64,000 bases of DNA from Staphylococcus sp. IVB6214 (GTDB lineage Bacteria > Bacillota > Bacilli > Staphylococcales > Staphylococcaceae): contig NZ_CP094723.1 in the NCBI RefSeq assembly GCF_025558585.1, positions 1,860,001-1,924,000 on the forward strand. Reading direction: 5' to 3'. This document shows positions 8,367-17,056 of the stretch, piece after piece; position 1 is the first letter of the stretch; each line of letters starts with the position of its first letter. Under the pieces are notes generated by a model, which had not been told where the DNA came from, did no database searches, and saw only the letters and a program-made list of their open reading frames with translations. Made by a program: the position numbers and the translations under genes.

Positions 8367-9182
8367 TTAATCTAACAATGTTACAGTACCTTTATTATTT
8401 GTAATTTTAATGACGTTACTTTGTTCTTCACTTTGTTGCATAATAGATGTGTAATTAGTAAGATCTTCCAAATCTATTATCCCGTCACTATTTTTCGTTG
8501 TGATACTAACATTTTGAAGTACTTTCACAAATGTTACGTCGATGTTCCCAAATTGATTGTCCAATGTCATTGGAATATCAGCAGGTACATCATCAAGCGT
8601 CGCATCGCCTTTACGCACTTTCATCGCTACTTCTTTCAATTGTGAGGCGCTCAAGTCAAAAGCACCGTACGTCAATTGACCTTCTAATCTGCCAATTCGA
8701 CTATTCTCCATATCAAAAGAACCTTTGTTCATCTTAACTACCATTTGTTTCGTATTAAGATGTTCAACATCAACCGCTCCCCACTCACTCGTTACATTCA
8801 AACGAGATAATTCTGACTGTGGCACTGTTAATGTGTAATTCGCCCCTTTATTAATATGAAATGGATTGACATTCACATTCACTTGCGGATTTTCTTCCCC
8901 TTCTAACCCAAGCGTCAACGTATCTCCTTTTTCTGTAATAACTGGTTTCTTTCCATCATTATGTCCTTCTATCTTCAACTCATCTCCAGCAACCACGTTA
9001 AGATTTGTCTTCTTCAAGTTAATATCGATATTTTTTATTGCTTTTCCATCAAATGTTTGTGATACATGAACTGTTTGTTCTTCATATTTATTATCAACTT
9101 TAGAATAATAAAATGCGCCGACTGTTCCAATGAGTGCGAATACGATTCCAACGATTAAAATAATAAGATTGAATTTTTTCAT
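8367..9182 (-). CDS. DUF4097 (putative adhesin/toastrack) membrane-anchored protein
   Basis: A 271-aa protein with one N-terminal helix (residues 5-25) followed by a beta-rich extracytoplasmic domain. The domain has repeated short strands of the kind found in DUF4097/toastrack domains. The start overlaps the stop of the upstream DUF1700 gene by 4 bp (ATGA). In Firmicutes, PadR-DUF1700-DUF4097 triplets are common envelope-associated operons thought to act in membrane or surface stress signalling. The biochemical role is unknown. Confidence 0.85.
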   Translation of the reverse strand: MKKFNLIILIVGIVFALIGTVGAFYYSKVDNKYEEQTVHVSQTFDGKAIKNIDINLKKTNLNVVAGDELKIEGHNDGKKPVITEKGDTLTLGLEGEENPQVNVNVNPFHINKGANYTLTVPQSELSRLNVTSEWGAVDVEHLNTKQMVVKMNKGSFDMENSRIGRLEGQLTYGAFDLSASQLKEVAMKVRKGDATLDDVPADIPMTLDNQFGNIDVTFVKVLQNVSITTKNSDGIIDLEDLTNYTSIMQQSEEQSNVIKITNNKGTVTLLD

Positions 9183-9739
9183 CCTCGTGCACTCCTTTTC
9201 ACAACTTTGACGTTGAATTTTAAGTACTTAATTAATAAAATAAATGTCCATTTCGTTAGGTAGAAACATAAAACATACAGTATTAACCCTAAGCCAAAGT
9301 AACCAAAAGCTGCAAACCAATCTGGCGTGATAAGCTGAATATGGTCATAAAAATAGTTTGCCCAGAGTAAAAATGCAGGCAATCCAATCATTACGATACT
9401 TGCAATTGCCAATCCAACTAAACAACCTAATACTGCTAATAGAGGCCCTAACACGATGACAAAGTTGAGAAAACTTAATGCAATCACTGATAAGATTGCC
9501 CCAAGCATATTACGTGCACCACCTGTTTCTTCCACTTGTGTTACCGCTGAATCTGCCACTAACTCTTTGGCAATCGTTTTTGGATCTCCTAATGTTGCGA
9601 TGATTTCTTCTTCCGTCTTCCCATCGTGCATCCCTTCGACAAAATGATTGTCATACTCTGCAACGATGTCTTGCTTTTCTTGTTCTGGAAGTCGCTTCAA
9701 ATGGTAATATAGTGTATTTAAATAATCTTTCTTCGTCAC
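9179..9739 (-). CDS. DUF1700/HAAS-domain membrane protein
   Basis: A 186-aa protein. Residues 1-60 form the helical HAAS/DUF1700 domain (YLNTLYYHLKRLPEQEKQDI, then AEYDNHF and LGDPKTIAKEL). Three or four membrane helices follow between about residues 78 and 175. It starts with GTG at 9739 overlapping the PadR stop (GTGA), and its own stop overlaps the next gene. HAAS domains couple PadR-like regulators to membrane proteins in published domain analyses, so it probably works with the adjacent genes. Confidence 0.87.
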   Translation of the reverse strand: MTKKDYLNTLYYHLKRLPEQEKQDIVAEYDNHFVEGMHDGKTEEEIIATLGDPKTIAKELVADSAVTQVEETGGARNMLGAILSVIALSFLNFVIVLGPLLAVLGCLVGLAIASIVMIGLPAFLLWANYFYDHIQLITPDWFAAFGYFGLGLILYVLCFYLTKWTFILLIKYLKFNVKVVKRSARG

Positions 9740-10056
9740 TGTTCCTCACTCTCCTTGATAAATACTGATACAATTTCAGCAAATGTTTCCCACTGCATAC
9801 GCAATTCTTTCAAACGCTCTGATCCTTCCGGTGTCATCTCATAATATTTTCGTGCCGGTCCTTCAGAAGAGGGTTGATAATAAGTTGATAAGTAACCTTC
9901 CTTCACCAATCTTCTTAATATCGGATAAACCGTCCCTTCTGCAATGGACATATGCCTTGAAATATTTTGTACTAAAGAATAACCATATTGTGGTGCACGC
10001 TTAATAATAAGCAGAACAATCATCTCTAGCGCACCTTTTTTAAACTGTACATTCAT
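9736..10056 (-). CDS. PadR-family transcriptional regulator
   Basis: A 106-aa winged-helix protein of the short PadR type (subfamily 2): KKGALEMIVLLIIKRAPQYG at the start, the recognition region AEGTVYPILRRLVKEGYL around 40-57, and a C-terminal dimerisation helix. GAGGTGAAAAT precedes the ATG. It heads a three-gene operon joined by 4-bp overlaps. Two palindromic TACTATA/TATAGTA sites lie 30-95 bp upstream, which suggests autoregulation. The inducer is unknown. Confidence 0.92.
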   Translation of the reverse strand: MNVQFKKGALEMIVLLIIKRAPQYGYSLVQNISRHMSIAEGTVYPILRRLVKEGYLSTYYQPSSEGPARKYYEMTPEGSERLKELRMQWETFAEIVSVFIKESEEQ

Positions 10057-10083
10057 ATTTTCACCTCAATATGCATTAATCAG

Positions 10084-10152
10084 TACTATTTAATATATAG
10101 TAGTGAATTTAAGTAAATTATATCACCCAGTACTATACATTGCAATATAGTA
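10084..10152 (-). promoter_or_regulatory. Twin palindromic operators, probably for PadR
   Basis: Site 1 (10084-10102) has arms TACTAT and ATAGTA. Site 2 (10131-10152) has perfect arms TACTATA at 10131-10137 and TATAGTA at 10146-10152 around 8 bp. The centres are about 48 bp apart and lie just upstream of padR. AGTACTAT recurs in both. Assignment to PadR is inferred from position. Confidence 0.6.
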
Positions 10153-10218
10153 TGTCATTATTTAAGCGTACGCCGAAAAATTATAAAAAGTTTCATTGTA
10201 ACGCTCTAAAATATTATC

Positions 10219-10941
10219 TTAATCAGATATTTCAATCGTATGAACAAGTGTTTCATCTTCTGTGTCTATAAACAGTTGATAACGTTCCCCTTGTAATTCA
10301 TCTTCACCATACATCCAAATAATGTCATTGATACCATCTAAACGAATGTCTCCTGATATCATTGTCTCCCCTTTAGAATTAACTAAAATATACGTCGGAA
10401 TCGGTGCACCTTCAATATTTGTAATTTTCAATTTAATATGCAAACATTTGGCTTCGCACACATTCTCAACTGTTACATCAAAACTAACAATTCGATCATT
10501 AGCCCGTTCAATTACCCATAACTTTTCCAACTCTTGTAACAACTGTTCTAACATAAAATGAGATTGCACATGGACGGTAATCGTATTAAGCCCAGCATGA
10601 ACAACGTGTGTGATGTTATACATCTCTCTAGATAGACTCGTGTTATTAAGGGGGGTTCCATTCACACAAAGCTGTGTTTCTTGTGATAACAGACGTGTAT
10701 CTAAAAAGTAGTCCTTGCTATGGTCATAGTCTTTGATTTTAAACTTCTTTGTATACCCTATTGATTGTCCTACATGATTACTCAGTGACTTCCATTCTCC
10801 ATACAGTGGCGTAATCGCATGTATTTGCTGAATGGCGGGATGATTATAATACTCTTGATGACTACTGTAAGGCAGACGATACCTTTCCATCCAACTATAA
10901 TCTTTTATATTTTTTAACATTTTAAACTGTCTTTCAACCAT
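10219..10941 (-). CDS. Stand-alone protein resembling GH2 accessory (sugar-binding plus Ig-like) domains
   Basis: A 240-aa protein starting at the ATG behind GGAGAGAAATTT. The longer frame to 11022 has no ribosome site. Residues 60-145 read like the N-terminal jelly-roll of GH2 beta-galactosidases: YTKKFKI, LDTRLLSQETQLCVNGTPL, then YNITHVVHAGLNTITVHVQ, matching the family's NG...YDVT...GxNxIxVxV pattern. Residues 150-235 resemble the following Ig-like domain. The TIM-barrel catalytic domain is absent, and the frame ends naturally rather than by an obvious frameshift. It is divergent from an AraC regulator. No signal peptide is seen. It could be a decayed enzyme or a carbohydrate-binding accessory protein. 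Homology is by pattern only. Confidence 0.6.
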   Translation of the reverse strand: MVERQFKMLKNIKDYSWMERYRLPYSSHQEYYNHPAIQQIHAITPLYGEWKSLSNHVGQSIGYTKKFKIKDYDHSKDYFLDTRLLSQETQLCVNGTPLNNTSLSREMYNITHVVHAGLNTITVHVQSHFMLEQLLQELEKLWVIERANDRIVSFDVTVENVCEAKCLHIKLKITNIEGAPIPTYILVNSKGETMISGDIRLDGINDIIWMYGEDELQGERYQLFIDTEDETLVHTIEISD

Positions 10942-11084
10942 AAATTTCTCTCCTGCATCATTGCTTTTAATTATTTTTTTACCATAGAAATTTAGCACAA
11001 AAATATTAAAAGTTATATTCAATTATAATGAAAATATATACTAAAATGTTTCCATATGATGGATGGATCAGGATGGTAGAGTGA

Positions 11085-11924
11085 ATGCAATTATTATGGA
11101 AAAAATTTAAAAAACAATACATAGAAGCAAATATTGATGAGTGTGGCATCGAAGTAGGTGCCCCGTACACAGGCTATGAGTATCAAGTGACTAAACATGC
11201 TGTACTCCATGTTGTCATGTCTGGGAGTGGTACCTTCAGTTACAATGGTAAAACGCATTTTTTAGAAACGGGCGATATCTTTTTGTTACAACGTGGAATG
11301 AATGTAAACTACACCGCTTCCTTAGACGACCCTTGGATATACTATTGGGTTGGTTTTAGCGGACAACTCGTAACTGACTATTTGAATCGTACACAACTTA
11401 TCGACAATCCTGTCATTACACATACTGACACAAGTAAGATTTCAAAATTAGTAGAACGTATGTGTTACACGGCTCAGAGTTACACAATTGAGCAATCTGA
11501 TGACATTCAACATATGAGTGACTTATACAATTTACTCTACGCCCTTTACCAAGCATCACCTAAAAAGTTCAATCAACAAGAAGCAGATATCTACGAAAAT
11601 GTAAAAGAAGCTATCCGCTATATGAATCGGTCTTACATGCAGTCCATCACAATTGAACAAGTCGCTCGTCACGTCAATATCAGTCGCAGCTATCTTTATA
11701 AGTTGTTCAAACAGAATTTCGATCAATCACCACAAAGTTATTTGATGCAACTCCGCATGTCTCAAGCAGCAAAACTACTTCACGAAACATCTTTGCATTG
11801 CCAAGAAATTGCGACACGTGTTGGCTATCATGAACCATTGATGTTCTCCAAAGCATTCAAAAAGTTTTTCGGTGTGACACCTACGATGTATCGCAAAAAG
11901 AAAGGTATCCACAACACACCCTAA
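11085..11924 (+). CDS. AraC-family transcriptional regulator with cupin-like sensor domain
   Basis: A 279-aa protein. The N-terminal half (about 20-140) is an AraC-type cupin: HVVMSGSGTFSYNGKTHFLE, GDIFLLQRG, then PWIYYWVGFSG. The C-terminal 100 residues hold the two HTH motifs (ITIEQVARHVNISRSYLYKLF and CQEIATRVGYHEPLMFSKAF) and the signature ending FFGVTPTMYRKK. This architecture is typical of sugar-responsive activators such as MsmR/RafR. It is divergent from the GH2-like protein, its most likely target. The signal is unknown. Confidence 0.9.
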   Translation: MQLLWKKFKKQYIEANIDECGIEVGAPYTGYEYQVTKHAVLHVVMSGSGTFSYNGKTHFLETGDIFLLQRGMNVNYTASLDDPWIYYWVGFSGQLVTDYLNRTQLIDNPVITHTDTSKISKLVERMCYTAQSYTIEQSDDIQHMSDLYNLLYALYQASPKKFNQQEADIYENVKEAIRYMNRSYMQSITIEQVARHVNISRSYLYKLFKQNFDQSPQSYLMQLRMSQAAKLLHETSLHCQEIATRVGYHEPLMFSKAFKKFFGVTPTMYRKKKGIHNTP

Positions 11925-12132
11925 TTGGAAAAAAACGCCTTGTTTTTGAGTATTCAAATGACGTGCATATGTTTATGGTATGATTTGATGACTAGGTATT
12001 TTAGTTTTACAAATTACATAATTATACCAAATATTCATTTTGATATAGATTTTTTATTTGTTAAAAAGTATAATGATATCGTGTGGTATTGTAAGCCTTT
12101 TCTCAATTCACAACTAAGGGGGAATACATAGT

Positions 12133-13344
12133 ATGATCGAATTAAATAGTATTACAACATTATTTATCGCATGTCTGTTACTTATTATCGGACAAGCAAT
12201 CATCAATAAGGTGGAGATTTTTAATCGTTTGAGCATTCCAGCACCAGTTATTGGTGGATTAATTTTTGCGATTATCTCAGCTATCTTATCGTCAACAGGT
12301 GTACTTAAAATTCAATTAGACGGTAAATTTTTCCAAGACTTCTTTATGTTAGCATTCTTCACAACAATCGGGCTTGGTGCATCATTTAAACTATTAAAAT
12401 TAGGTGGAAAAGTACTGATCGTCTACTGGATTCTATGCGGTGTACTCGCAACATTCCAAAACGTCATCGGTGTATCTGTCGCAAAATTATTAAATATTGA
12501 TCCACTTCTCGGTCTAACTGCTGGGGCAATGTCTATGGAAGGTGGACATGGTAATGCTGCGGCTTACGGTCAAACAATTCAAAACTACGGGATTGACTCG
12601 GCTGTAACAGCCGCACTCGCTGCTGCAACATTGGGGCTTGTTGCAGGTGGTTTATTAGGCGGACCTGTTGTGCGCTATCTCATCAAAAAATATGATTTAG
12701 CACCGAACAACATTAATGCAGTTCAAAAAGATTATTCAGAAATTGATATTAACAAACGTTTACACAAAAACTTTTCATTAAACGAAGTATTCTTTATTCA
12801 AATGGCGATTATTTTATTCTGTATGGCATTAGGGACATACCTTGGTGAGCAATTCAGTGCTGCAACTGGATTTAACATTCCACTTTATGTCGCATCTATG
12901 TTTATCGCTGTTATTATTCGAAATATTTCAGAACTCTTCAACTTAAACCTTGTTGATTTGAAATTAACAAACCAAATTGGTGATATTTCATTAAGCGTAT
13001 TCTTATCACTTGCGTTGATGAGTATTCAATTAACTGAAATTTACAACCTTGCTCTACCACTTGTAATTATCGTGTTATTCCAAATTCTTTTCGTTACATT
13101 ATTCTCTATCTTCGTCGTCTTCCGCTTACTCGGCAAAGACTACGATGCCGCTGTAATGATTGGTGGTTTCATCGGTCACGGACTTGGTGCAACACCAAAC
13201 GCGATGGCGAACTTAGATGCCATTACGAAAAAGTTTGGTAACTCACCACGTGCATACTTGGTTGTACCAATTGTAGGTGCCTTCCTTGTAGACTTACTTG
13301 GTGTACCAATTATTACATTATTCATTGAATCATTCAGACCGTAA
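12133..13344 (+). CDS. gltS: Sodium/glutamate symporter
   Basis: A 403-aa integral membrane protein of the ESS family that imports glutamate with Na+. The conserved GAMSMEGGHGNAAAYG block (about 134-149) and its C-terminal counterpart GGFIGHGLGATPNAMANLD (about 343-361) form the two inverted-repeat pore loops. About ten helices surround them. The length equals E. coli GltS. AAGGGGGAATACATAGT precedes the ATG. It is a single gene ending at a strong bidirectional terminator. Confidence 0.94.
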   Translation: MIELNSITTLFIACLLLIIGQAIINKVEIFNRLSIPAPVIGGLIFAIISAILSSTGVLKIQLDGKFFQDFFMLAFFTTIGLGASFKLLKLGGKVLIVYWILCGVLATFQNVIGVSVAKLLNIDPLLGLTAGAMSMEGGHGNAAAYGQTIQNYGIDSAVTAALAAATLGLVAGGLLGGPVVRYLIKKYDLAPNNINAVQKDYSEIDINKRLHKNFSLNEVFFIQMAIILFCMALGTYLGEQFSAATGFNIPLYVASMFIAVIIRNISELFNLNLVDLKLTNQIGDISLSVFLSLALMSIQLTEIYNLALPLVIIVLFQILFVTLFSIFVVFRLLGKDYDAAVMIGGFIGHGLGATPNAMANLDAITKKFGNSPRAYLVVPIVGAFLVDLLGVPIITLFIESFRP

Positions 13345-13349
13345 ATTTA

Positions 13350-13386
13350 AAAAGCACGATGCCAGTATAAGTGGCATCGTGCTTTT
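13350..13386. terminator. Bidirectional terminator between gltS and zinc GTPase gene
   Basis: A 15-bp perfect stem (AAAAGCACGATGCCA at 13350-13364 with 13372-13386) and a 7-base loop, flanked by A and T tracts that serve both convergent genes. Confidence 0.88.
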
Positions 13387-13392
13387 AATTTA

Positions 13393-14601
13393 TTATGCTT
13401 GGCGTCTAATCTGCCAACCATATGGATCTTTTAATTGTGACCAATCTGCATCGATTTCATGTGCTTTCAACAAGCAATCATCAAGTTCTTTCGTAATCGC
13501 TGCTTCATCTAAATCAATACCAATCACAACAAGTTGCGTTTGACGATCTCCATATTCTGGATCCCAATCTGCACGTACATCTTCACGCTCTTGAAGAATT
13601 GCTCCACGTTCAGCTTTTGGCATCGCTGCCACCCAGTAAGTTACTGGATGAATATCGACAACACTACCTGCTTGTGATACAAGACATGCCACTTCATTGT
13701 ATTGCGCTAACCATGCAATCCCTTTAGCACGTACAATGTTTTTAGACATACCTTCTAACCAATCGTTAAAACGTTCTGCATGGAACGGTAGACGACGTTT
13801 GTATACAAATGATGAAATGCCGTATTCTTCTGTCTCAGGTGTATGATTTTCATGGCCACCCGCTTCTAACTCTTGAATCCAACCTGCAGATTGGCTAGCT
13901 TTTTCAAAGTTAAATAGTCCCGTATCCAATACCTCTTCTAAGTCAACTTGCCCTTTAACTGTTCGAATCACTTTAGCTGTTGGTTGTAACTTTCTCAACA
14001 TTGCTTCTAATCGATTCATTTCATCTTCAGAAACTAAATCTGTTTTGTTGAGTACGAGTACGTCACAGAACTCAATTTGATCAATAAGTAAGTCTGCAAT
14101 CGTACGTTCGTCTTCTTCAGCAACTGCTTGATCTCGATCTAACAACAAGTCTTCTGACTGATAATCTCTCATAAAACGGTGTGCATCTACAACCGTTACC
14201 ATCGTATCTAATTGACATAACTCTGTTAAATCAATACCGATTTCTTCATCGATATAAGAGAACGTCTGTGCCACAGGTACCGGTTCAGAGATTCCTGTCG
14301 ATTCAATCACAATTTGATCGATACCACCACGTTCTGCAATTGCTTTTACTTCTCGTAATAAGTCTTCTCGCAACGTACAGCAAATACAACCATTTGATAA
14401 TTCAACAAGCTTTTCATCCGTACGTGAAAGCCCACCACCATCTGCAATCAAGTCTTTATCAATATTGACTTCACTCATATCGTTAACAATCACCGCAATA
14501 CGGCGTCCTTCACGATGATTCAAAATATGGTTGAGTAACGTTGTTTTTCCAGAACCTAAATAACCACTCAACACCGTGACTGGTACTTTTTTCTCTATCA
14601 T
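13393..14601 (-). CDS. COG0523 (CobW/ZigA/ZagA-type) zinc metallochaperone GTPase
   Basis: A 402-aa G3E-family GTPase. Walker A is GYLGSGKTT (13-21), the metal-binding GCICC motif is at 71-75, the guanine-specificity motif is VLNKTDLV, and a CobW C-terminal domain occupies roughly the last 120 residues. Members of this family deliver Zn to client enzymes under zinc limitation. AAAGGTGGGCTATCA precedes the ATG. A Zur-box-like palindrome sits 19-39 bp upstream between a plausible promoter and the start, so derepression under zinc starvation is expected. Divergent from a thioesterase gene. Confidence 0.92.
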   Translation of the reverse strand: MIEKKVPVTVLSGYLGSGKTTLLNHILNHREGRRIAVIVNDMSEVNIDKDLIADGGGLSRTDEKLVELSNGCICCTLREDLLREVKAIAERGGIDQIVIESTGISEPVPVAQTFSYIDEEIGIDLTELCQLDTMVTVVDAHRFMRDYQSEDLLLDRDQAVAEEDERTIADLLIDQIEFCDVLVLNKTDLVSEDEMNRLEAMLRKLQPTAKVIRTVKGQVDLEEVLDTGLFNFEKASQSAGWIQELEAGGHENHTPETEEYGISSFVYKRRLPFHAERFNDWLEGMSKNIVRAKGIAWLAQYNEVACLVSQAGSVVDIHPVTYWVAAMPKAERGAILQEREDVRADWDPEYGDRQTQLVVIGIDLDEAAITKELDDCLLKAHEIDADWSQLKDPYGWQIRRQA

Positions 14602-14619
14602 TGATAGCCCACCTTTATT

Positions 14620-14672
14620 AAATCGTAATCGTTACGTTTTAAAGTATATAACACGGTTCCTAGCTAGCGCAA
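14620..14672 (-). promoter_or_regulatory. Zur-box-like operator and promoter of the zinc GTPase gene
   Basis: AAATCGTAATCGTTACGTTTT (written as arms AAATCGTAAT and GTTACGTTTT around C14630) at 14620-14640 is close to the Firmicute Zur consensus, with 8 of 10 positions symmetric. On the minus strand a -35 TTGCGC (14667-14672) and a -10 TATACT (14643-14648) with an 18-bp spacer place the palindrome over the transcription start region. Confidence 0.68.
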
Positions 14673-14740
14673 CCTTTAATGTTTTTTCATACTGCTTCAT
14701 GCTATATTTAAAATACAGTGAAACAGAAGGAGTGATTGTT

Positions 14741-15217
14741 ATGTTAACTTATCCTTTTATCGACCATACATTTGTAGAACCTGATTGGATTGACCGAAAT
14801 GGCCATATGAACGATGCGGAATATGCACGTGTTTTCAGTCTTGCAATCGATCATTTTCATGATCAAATTGGCTTATCAACCCCTGAGCGTAAAGCACGTA
14901 ACTACACCGTATTTACACTCGAGACACACATCACCTATTTGCGCGAAGTTGAACAAGATCATACGTTGGATATAAAAGTACGTATTTATGATTATGATGA
15001 TAAACGCACACACTTTTTTATGGAGTTATTTGATATCGAAACAGACACATTATGTGCAACTGGTGAAACGATGATGATGGGAATTGATAATGAAACACGT
15101 CGTGCAGCACCTTATCCAGATGATATTTATGAACAACTGGCGCATTATTACACATCTCAAGGTAAACAAGAATGGCCAAACCAACGTGGTCATCAAATTG
15201 GTATTCCACGCAAATAG
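14741..15217 (+). CDS. Hot-dog fold acyl-CoA thioesterase family protein
   Basis: A 158-aa protein of the 4HBT hot-dog superfamily. WIDRNGHMNDAEYARVF (about 14-30) includes the conserved Asp/Asn-x-x-Gly-His-Met block of the DHNA/betainyl-CoA thioesterase branch. A beta-rich second half follows. AGAAGGAGTGATTGTT precedes the ATG; the longer frame to 14576 overlaps the divergent promoter and is not used. It stands alone, with no carnitine or menaquinone genes adjacent, so the substrate is open. Confidence 0.85.
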   Translation: MLTYPFIDHTFVEPDWIDRNGHMNDAEYARVFSLAIDHFHDQIGLSTPERKARNYTVFTLETHITYLREVEQDHTLDIKVRIYDYDDKRTHFFMELFDIETDTLCATGETMMMGIDNETRRAAPYPDDIYEQLAHYYTSQGKQEWPNQRGHQIGIPRK

Positions 15218-15550
15218 TATAAAAAAACGGAAGTCCATTTTTTGTGGTGGGCAGATAATAAAAAGTAACTAATTTTATTTTTAACTTAATCATAACATGT
15301 AGTCATCTCTACATTCATTTAAGCGTACAGTTTAATTATTAATTGTGCGCTTTTTCTATACCATCATTTCTTTAATACTCGCTTGCCAAGGCGCCTCACT
15401 TCAACTAATTTTGGCTTTATTGAATAAAAGAAGCCAAAATGGATTTTCCGTTCGGCTTGTTGCCTTAGGCGTCTCGTATTAGAAATGATTTTAGATACAC
15501 ATCTCTAAGTGTGTTAGGACATATTAGATAGCGATTACTACGTAATATAT
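15218..15550. other. Gene-free stretch before the ISL3 transposase
   Basis: This 333-bp stretch has no credible gene. It holds the long imperfect palindrome at 15363-15489 and an AT-rich spacer. TTTTGTGGTGGG near 15237-15248 recurs inverted near 16987-16998, on the other side of the transposase. The ISL3 left end probably lies here but I could not place it. Confidence 0.6.
15363..15489. repeat. Long imperfect palindrome
   Basis: The outer arms ATCATTTCT (15363-15371) and AGAAATGAT (15481-15489) continue inwards through partly complementary GC-rich blocks containing AAGGCGCCTC and GCCTTAGGCGTCTC. They end in a 9-bp perfect central stem, TTTTGGCTT (15409-15417) with AAGCCAAAA (15431-15439). 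It could form a stem-loop of about 127 nt. Confidence 0.65.
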
Positions 15551-16920
15551 TTATGCAGCGTTATTTATTAGTAAACTATCCTTTTTACGTCGTTGATATA
15601 GCTTAAAAATAATCAGTATCCTTGCCTTGAAGTTATTAAAGTTTCGATAGCCATATGATACACGTTTAATAAGCTTAATTTTATTATTGATACCTTCAAT
15701 CGCTCCATTGTTTAACTTAGGGTGTTTAATTGTTGAATAAAGGATATACTCGTATTTTTTATAGAACCGAATGACACGCCAAACACCACGTGATACATGC
15801 TTCTTTTCAACACTCATTAAAGTTTCTTTGAAACGTAACCAATCACATTGTTTTAATGCTTCTCGAAGGTGATGAACTAACATATATGTGTCATAGAGCT
15901 GCTGATCAAGATTTAATAGATACTCTAAAATATCTCTTGATGTCGTATACGTTTTGAAGGACTTCGACCAAAAGTATTCATAGCTGTTGATATCTTGTCT
16001 GTCAGAAAGGAAAAGTTTCCAGTGTTTTTTTCATTTTCGTGTAATCTGTTGATGACTTATAGCGACAAGTATTCATTATAGAAATACGTTGCTTATTAAG
16101 TTCACGGTTAAGGTGCTGAACAATGTGAAAACGATCAAAGATTAAAATCGCATTCGGGAATACTTCATGAATGAAGTTAATGTAGGGTTCATACATATCG
16201 GCTGTGACCGTTTTGACAGCTAATCGTTCACGACGATCAAAACGATAGAAGTACTCTTTAAGTTTGTGAATACGTCTATCTTCTAAGATATCGATAATCT
16301 GATTCGTTTCATTATTTATAAACAGAAAACTCATCGCTGTTGTCACATTTTTAACGCTTTTAAATTCATCTATGGAGAGATGTTTAGGCAATCCAGATGA
16401 AGGTTTTACTATTAATGATTGTGAGATATGGTGAATACATCTCTTAACTGTGCTTGGTGAAACACTACAATCATTAGCAATGTCTATCTCAGACTGTACA
16501 CGTGTGAGTTTGTCCTGAATCGCTAATTTCACACGGTTAGTAATAAAGCAATTACTATCAACAATGTTTGTTTGAGCCGTAAAAGTCTTTAAACAATGTA
16601 GACACTTAAAGCGTTCTTTCGCTAAATTAAGATAAACATTAGACTCTTGAGATTTTAATAGTGTTAAACGCGAAACACGTTTACCGTGCTTATGTATTTG
16701 TCCGTCATTGACACAACCACACTTCATACATGCCTTTGGTGTATAAGAAAGTGTTCCATAAACAACCGTAGAAAGCTGACCACGCACTTCTACATCTTCT
16801 TCCACTTTAAGAACTTGAATATTTTCATCTTTTATTTTTAATAGTTTTAATATATCATTACACATAGGCGCATCATGTCTCCTCTCATTTTTTGTTTAGG
16901 CACTTAAAATTATAGAGGCA
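15490..16920 (-). mobile_element. ISL3-family insertion sequence (approximate extent)
   Basis: Extent is given as the transposase with modest flanks. I could not identify convincing terminal inverted repeats or an 8-bp target duplication by eye. The coding part is inactivated by a 1-base slip. Confidence 0.5.
15551..16865 (-). pseudogene. ISL3-family transposase, frameshifted
   Basis: The N-terminal 287 codons (16865 down to 16002) and the C-terminal part (reading from about 16020 to 15551) belong to one ISL3-type transposase of about 435 residues. Near the N-terminus are the paired Cys motifs CMKCGC and CLHC of the zinc-ribbon domain. An HTH (SEIDIANDCSVSPSTVKR) follows, then the DDE-type core with LSIDEF, ADMYEPY and FDRFHIVQHLN. 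The C-terminal piece has NNGAIEGINNKIK, which carries the last acidic residue. The frame breaks in a run of seven A on the coding strand (T7 at 16025-16031). Removing one A restores the frame through KKHWKLFLSDRQD. It is therefore a broken or slippage-dependent transposase. Confidence 0.88.
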
Positions 16921-16966
16921 TGAGCGCTTTTTTTGTATCAAAATGATTTAAAAAACAAAAAAGGGC

Positions 16967-16989
16967 GGGACAGCAGTTCATGCCATCCC
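16967..16989 (-). terminator. Secondary hairpin upstream of ISL3 element
   Basis: GGGA (16967-16970) and TCCC (16986-16989) enclose GCA/TGC. On the minus strand the hairpin is followed by CGCCC then T6, so it could back up the ldh-like gene terminator. Confidence 0.45.
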
Positions 16990-17016
16990 ACCACAAAAGA
17001 TTAAGACCCAAAAAAA

Positions 17017-17046
17017 CCGAAAATGAACAGAACCGCTCATTTTCGG
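17017..17046 (-). terminator. Terminator of the lactate/malate dehydrogenase-like gene
   Basis: A 10-bp perfect stem (CCGAAAATGA at 17017-17026 with 17037-17046) is followed on the minus strand by GG then seven T. It lies 11 bp after the stop codon. Confidence 0.82.
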
Positions 17047-17056
17047 TGTTTTTATG

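Noticed and set aside
15551..16865. Treating the two ISL3 frames as separate genes
   Set aside because: Both halves align as one transposase broken at an A7 run, and the downstream half has no ribosome site.
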